A stretch of DNA of 64,000 bases from Malus domestica (Eukaryota > Streptophyta > Magnoliopsida > Rosales > Rosaceae). This document shows positions 58,607 through 64,000 of this stretch, one piece after another; the stretch's first letter is position 1; every line of letters starts with the position of its first letter. Both the position numbers and the translations under genes were made by a program. Location: NCBI RefSeq assembly GCF_042453785.1, contig NC_091665.1, positions 31,893,001 through 31,957,000 on the forward strand. The letters run 5' to 3'. The notes beneath the pieces were generated by a model. The model made no database searches, was not told the DNA's origin, and was given only the letters and a program-made list of their open reading frames with translations.

Positions 58607-60350
58607 TGATTCCGCCTCAGTCGCGCATGGCAAAGTTGGGAAGAGAAAAATGGAGCGCGGAGGCAAGGCATGTTTATGGTCGGCTGGATTTACTTAAATT
58701 ATTGTACTTACTAAACAGGTTATTGAATGTGATTTGCATTAAACCTCTATATTTTGGTCCATAGCCGCATAGCTGAGTGAGATCTTACAGTTCCAGTTTA
58801 TATTTTCTTATTTTTTCAGTGAGGGGGTCACTTGATTGTGTGGTGGATTGCTGAGTAAATGTAAATTGTGATTGTGTAAGGAGACGGCAATTTTCCAGTT
58901 AATTTTTGTAGATATCCATATAATCTAATTTAAAGCTCGGTTTTGCTTATGATATCTACTTTGAAAGCAATTTAGAGAACGATTTTAAAAGCTCTTGCCG
59001 GAAGTCATTATACAAAGTCCAATCTTCAATAACGTGATATTTTTTTGTTACATTAGAAAGCATCAAATCTGTGACAAATGTAATTTTAACTAGTGTAATT
59101 CCAAATCCATTATCCCACATCGATCAAGTCGAGAAGTTTCACACAGTTTATAACATCTTGTTCATCATACAAAGTAAATGGAAAGATAGACCATTTGAAG
59201 TAAAATTGAGCTTGAACCTTGAGTTTAAACTTGAGTGTGTGATAGTTAAATATATAAATAATATAAAAATATATCTAACTGTCAAACAATGGCACCAGGC
59301 TTGGGCTTTAAAAATTAAATCCATTAATTAATATTTTAATTTTGGAATAATTTTTTTCAGGTTTAAAACTCAATAGTCTCATCATTTCAAATGAAGTTTT
59401 AAAATGAGAAATGTTGAAGCCACACATCCTTTTACGTTGAACAGTCACCTCCCAAAATGATACATGTTGTGAATAGGCATATTAGTATTATAAATACATG
59501 CATCTGCATATCAACCAAATCACTGAAAATCATCCATCCTTCCATACAAAGCATAGAGAACCACATTGATATTCGCCAGAAATTAAGTTTTCCGGTGCTA
59601 GAATTCTAGTTTAGATCGTTGAATCCTAGTAAAGCAGACATCTACAGATCTACAAGCCTAAACCAAGGGTGAATTTCTGTTTTGAGGACATTGCGGTGCG
59701 CAAGCCTCAATCTTCATTTTTATCTGTTTAATATTACTTTCGTCAATACAAATTTCTTCCTCCTTATTCTTAGACAAAATTGCACCTACAAAACAAACAA
59801 CAAAGTCAAGGCCAAGAACCTCACGCACCCACGATGAATAGGGAGGGGGAGATGGCTTTGGCTGAAAAACCTCTTATGCCAAAGTTATAATTTTAAGGGA
59901 AAAGTGTTTGGAGAATTTAGAGAATTTAGTAAGAGTGTAGAACTTCGATTTTGGAGAGAACGAGGGTGTTTATATAGGGGTGTGGCCGACCCCTTTGGGA
60001 GGAGATGGACCGGCCACTTGGATGGTTTTTTAGGTGAGATTCATGATTTGTTGCTAATTAATAAATTAATTGAATAATAAATCAATTAATTAGCTAATTA
60101 ATATAATTTGAAGGGAAAGATTTGTAGGTTATCTTGTGGAGAATATTTGATGAGGATGGATGAAATATGTTTTGAATAAATACTTATTTTGGGCACTTTT
60201 GACTTGATTGAGGGATGATTGTCCATCACTCATGCGTAGGAGTTTCGGTGTTCCTCGAGAGTAATTTTGTCCTTTTTACCCTAGAATCACGTGTCACCCC
60301 TATATTCTCCTTGATTATTTTTGGCTCCACAAATGCCCCCACACCTATTG
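58607..60350. other. Intergenic, mostly AT-rich repeat-derived sequence
   Basis: No gene seen. 60040-60110 is dense in TTAATTAAT palindromes. 59940-60350 looks like flank or the beginning of an LTR. Confidence 0.5.
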
Positions 60351-61980
60351 GGCTGCTCGCTGGAAAAGGCAATAGGTAAAGAGATCTTCATGGTTTAGGA
60401 AACATAAAATTGTTTCCTATTTTGATGTACATTCCCTCTTTAATAGGAAATTAGACCCTTCTAGGAAAGGGAAATAAATTTCTCTCAAAGCCTATTTAAG
60501 TCCACCTTAAGTGGATTATTAAATCAACTTTGGAGAGTGTTTTATTCTACCCTACAAGAAAGAAAGAGCTTAGAGGATATTTGTATTGGAATAAGTCAAT
60601 ATTTAGAAGAAAAGGAATGTAGATATCTTGTAATCATTAAAGTCATGTTTTAGGAAGAATATTGTGTCCTTTACTTTGTTTCCTTTTGTAACAATGATTG
60701 TATGTACTATTTATTCAAAATATGCAATACATGAAAACTAAGCCGTAAAATTCTATTTGGCATCAGAACCTGTGTTGCTGAAACCCTAGTTTTTTCCGCT
60801 GTGCTTGGTTGACTGTTTTTCTGCAAATCTTCCGCAGAAAACAGTGTTGTCGTGTGTGTAATCTTGCTGCATGTGCAGCAATGTGGGTGATGCTGTGTTT
60901 GGTGGACTATTTTCTGCACATTTTGTCGTGTGTGTGGTATTGATGTGTGTGCAGCAGTGTGGCTGCTGCTGTTTTTTGGTTGACTGGTTCCTGCACTGTT
61001 TGTTGCAAAAATTAGTCAAACTGTGTACCCTGTGATTGCAGCACAATATTCTGCTGCTGCCGTGTGTCTTTATTGCAATTGTGTGGGCTGTTTGAGCTCT
61101 GTGTGTGTGATAGTGCTGTGTGTGAATAGAAGTATTGATGTGATGAAATATCCCGTGGGTGTGTTGTGCTGCTGTGCTTGCCGATTGACATATTTATGCA
61201 ACTTCTGCGACAATAAGCCGTGCTGCTTTGTGGAGTGCAATTGTAGAGCCTTGTAGAATATGATTTGTTAGGCAATTGTTGTTGTGCTTAAGAAATTGAA
61301 GGAATATTATATTGAAAAGTAGGCCCTGTGTAGGTGCAGTGTGTTAGTGTCGTATATCATATTCTTTCCGTGGGAGTACAAGCCAGATTCTGGCCGTGTA
61401 TTGGGTTTCTGCTGCTTGTTTTTCTTGTAGTGTGTGGTTCTATAATTGGTGTATTTTTGTGATTGTCGTGTATCAGTGTCTCGTGAGTTATTACAATGGT
61501 GAATATAGGTTAGATTTTGGATTCCAGTGCAACCGATCATATGACTTTTGATAAGAATTTATTTACTAGTATGACAACTAGTTCCCGGAAGTGTATTGCA
61601 ACTGCTAATGGAACAACAACACCAGTTTTGGGGGTTGGCACTGTGAACCTCACGCCAGCCATTCCCTTTCATCACTGCCTGCTTGTTCCCTCGTTGTCTC
61701 ATAATTTGTTATCTATACCTCAAGTTATTGAGCAATTAGATTGTGTTGTACTTATGTATCCAGTGTTTTGTTTACTTCTATCTATTCAGACCAAGGAGAT
61801 AATTGGGCGTGGCACTAAGAGAGAGGGGTTATATTATATGGATGACGTCGTTCCTGGCAGAGCTAATGCAGTTCGAGCATCCCGTACCAATAATTTACAG
61901 GAAGTTTGATTATTGCATCGTCGGTTAGGACATGCTTCGTTTGGTTATTGCATCGTCGTTCCTGGCAGAGCTAAATGTTG
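60351..61980 (+). mobile_element. Ty1/copia fossil, 5' part
   Basis: A probable LTR (start uncertain) ends about 60757 and is followed by TTTGGCATCAGAACCTG, a primer-site variant (about 60758). A non-coding, GCTG/TGTG-rich leader runs to about 61500. Next is a protease region (LDSSATDHMTFDKNLFTS, 61517 onward) and a pre-integrase region (IIGRGTKREGLYYMDD, HRRLGHASFGY, to about 61950). Gag is not recognisable, and everything after the pre-integrase motif is absent. Broken and truncated. Confidence 0.75.
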
Positions 61981-62082
61981 ATGTCTTGCATTGTGCATAA
62001 ATGAGTTTCTTATTGGTATTGGAACTGGTACTATCACAAAAGATGTAGTGAATACCTATTCAGTTGGATGAGAACTAGGCTT

Positions 62083-64000
62083 TTAAGAGTGTACAAGTTT
62101 TGCAGGAAACACTAACTTATCAAACAACACATGTCTTGAAATGATGCACTTCTTTATTCGTAAATTGTAACATATAACCCCTTTGTATCCCATTGCACAT
62201 CCCAGAAATACACACATGGTAGATCTTGGTTGAAGCTTATGAGCATTATAAGGTCTCAACCATGGAAATACAGCATAACCAAAAATCCTCAAATGTTGTA
62301 TATCAGGAGCCTTGTTATATAACAACTGATATGGAGATTTGTATGCCAGTGTTTTGCAAGGCATTTTGTTGATTAAAAACACAAAATGAGCACAAGCAAA
62401 GTACCAAAACTCAGTTGACAATCCAACAGCATTAAGAATGGTCAAAACAGTTTCAATAATATGTCTATGTTTCCTTTATGCCACTCCATTTTGTTAGGGA
62501 GTATAGGGGCATGAAATTAACTGCATAGCACCTTTACTAGCCAGAAATGAAGTGAAACACTTGCTTGTATACTCTCCTACCCCATATGTTTATAAACTCT
62601 TGATTGATATCCCAAATTGATGAAGTCAAAGTTGTAAAACTTCACAAATATGGTATACACATCTGATTTATTACTCATGGGAAATATCCACACAAACTTT
62701 ATATATTCATCCACAAAAGTTACATAGTTTCTATATCCTTCTAAGGACTTTACAGAAGATGAACCCAAATATTAGTGTGTACTTTCTCAAATAGAGACAC
62801 ACACCTATCACTCTTAACTAGAAATGAAATCCTAGACATTTTGCCCTGAATACAAGAACTACAAATAATATATGTATTAGCTGGACTAGATACAATCCCA
62901 GATTGTTTTAACATAGAAGACATAATTTCAGTAACAGGGTGTCCTAACCTTTGATGCCAAATGCTAGACTTCACAACCTTGCCCAAGTAAGCTTCTAGAA
63001 CATTTGAAGTAAACTGTAAACCCCTTGTATGATGCTTTACTGGAATCTGGAATAGTTCTTTAGGTCTACTCTTTCCTTGATACACTATCTCCCTTGTCTT
63101 CTTGTCATGCACATAAAACTCAGACTCATCACATATAAACCAACTTTTATTGTCAACACATAACTGTTTCATTGAAAGTAAGCTTCTGGCAATGTTGGGA
63201 ACATGTAGCACTTTATTGAGAACAAGAGAGTGGTTGTTGTGTTTCAATGTAGTAGAACCAATATTTTGAATTGGCAAACTTGAACCATTACCAATAGTGA
63301 TTTTCTCAGTACCTTCAAATGGAGTGACTTGTGCCAAAGCATTAATATCAGCTGTCGTGTGATAAGATGCACCATAGTCCACTATCTAAGCATCATGTGG
63401 TGTAAACTGGGTTGTTTGTTGTGCATTTATGAAAGAGAGAGATGCTGGTGGTGCCTGACCTTGAAAAGCATAGTTGGCTCTATGAAAACAGTCAAGAGCA
63501 ACATGTCATCTATTTCCACATATTTGACATTCAACAGCAAAAGCAAGAGTATAAGAGTTTGAGTTTCTATGAAAGTAATTTGCAGTAGTATGGCCTTGTT
63601 TGTTGCATATCTGGTATTCAATGACAATATTGGACCTTGTGTTAGTGTTACCAAACCATGAACCATTACCATTTTGAATTTGTATTGATGCCCCAGAGTA
63701 ATATATTGCAGAATTGTCACCAAATTGATAAGATTTGCCTTTATAGCAACCACTGTTGTTTATGTTATTACCATTATTTTTGAAATTGTTCCCATTATAT
63801 GGTATATACCCTGCACTATGTTATTGAGGCCTAAAATTTTGCTGATTAGAGAGACTAGTTTGGCCAACAAAACCATATCCATAGTAATCTGGGGGTGATG
63901 AAAGATAAGGATAAAACACATGAGGCTGTAACTGAGTGAAATTTTGATGTTGAACACTACTTCCATTAACTGTTAATGAAGGAGTGCCATAAGGTACATG
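62083..64000 (-). mobile_element. Ty1/copia fossil, runs off the window
   Basis: Read from the right on the minus strand: the remains of gag (63430-63966), a protease-like MDYGASYHTTADIN (63382), the pre-integrase WHQRLGHPV (about 62960), the integrase core start (YVTFVDEYIKFVWIFPMSN, about 62720) and its C-terminal part (VFLINKMPCKTLAYKSPYQL, 62445-62083). Reverse transcriptase and the right LTR are missing on the left. Several interruptions. Oriented against the copia fossil at 60.3-62.0 kb. Confidence 0.8.

Noticed and set aside
1-64000. CRISPR array, operon or bacterial segment
   Set aside because: No regularly spaced short repeats and no compact gene runs; all coding evidence is plant nuclear with introns.

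Overview
The window is nuclear DNA of a eudicot plant: short exons with GT/AG introns, plant-only gene families, and many LTR retrotransposons, TRIMs and MITEs. The repeat style and the protein sequences suggest Rosaceae (apple/pear type). That is an inference; nothing here fixes the species.

Left part (1-12 kb): a non-autonomous Ty3-type LTR element (1-3849, cut by the window edge) carries two host gene fragments (HIR/prohibitin-type and an ankyrin-AAA protein) and tandem copies of its own promoter region. A broken Ty1/copia element (5128-9791, target duplication TTGGG) sits inside exon 2 of a dead 2-oxoglutarate dioxygenase gene. Next to it is an intact paralogue of the hyoscyamine 6-dioxygenase (H6H)-like type (10348-11763, minus).

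Middle (14-31 kb): a Ty3 chromovirus (14368-19699, target duplication TTCAG) splits exon 1 of a decayed plastid-type DUF948-like gene that ends at 21492. After it come a Mutator-like fold-back element, a 2.5 kb solo LTR, a second intact H6H-like dioxygenase (27040-28747, plus), a solo LTR related to the first element, and a complete 323 bp TRIM.

Right part (31-59 kb) is gene-rich: an SF3B2 3' fragment, a RING-H2 (ATL) E3 ligase, a mitochondrial-type TPR protein, autophagy protein ATG9 (nine coding exons, 879 aa), replication licensing factor CDT1 (six exons, 662 aa, two E2F sites upstream), a lone first exon of a WAT1-type transporter, an unrecognised ORF, and a small conserved protein ending RWPQGW. 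Two further copia fossils in opposite orientation fill 60.3-64 kb.

For the four fully modelled multi-exon genes next to these elements (the two dioxygenases, ATG9 and CDT1) and for the two-exon TPR gene, exon lengths and intron phases add up to one open frame, so these models are well supported. There is no operon-like organisation. The genes are independent housekeeping (ATG9, CDT1), signalling (ATL) and specialised-metabolism (dioxygenase) loci separated by repeats.
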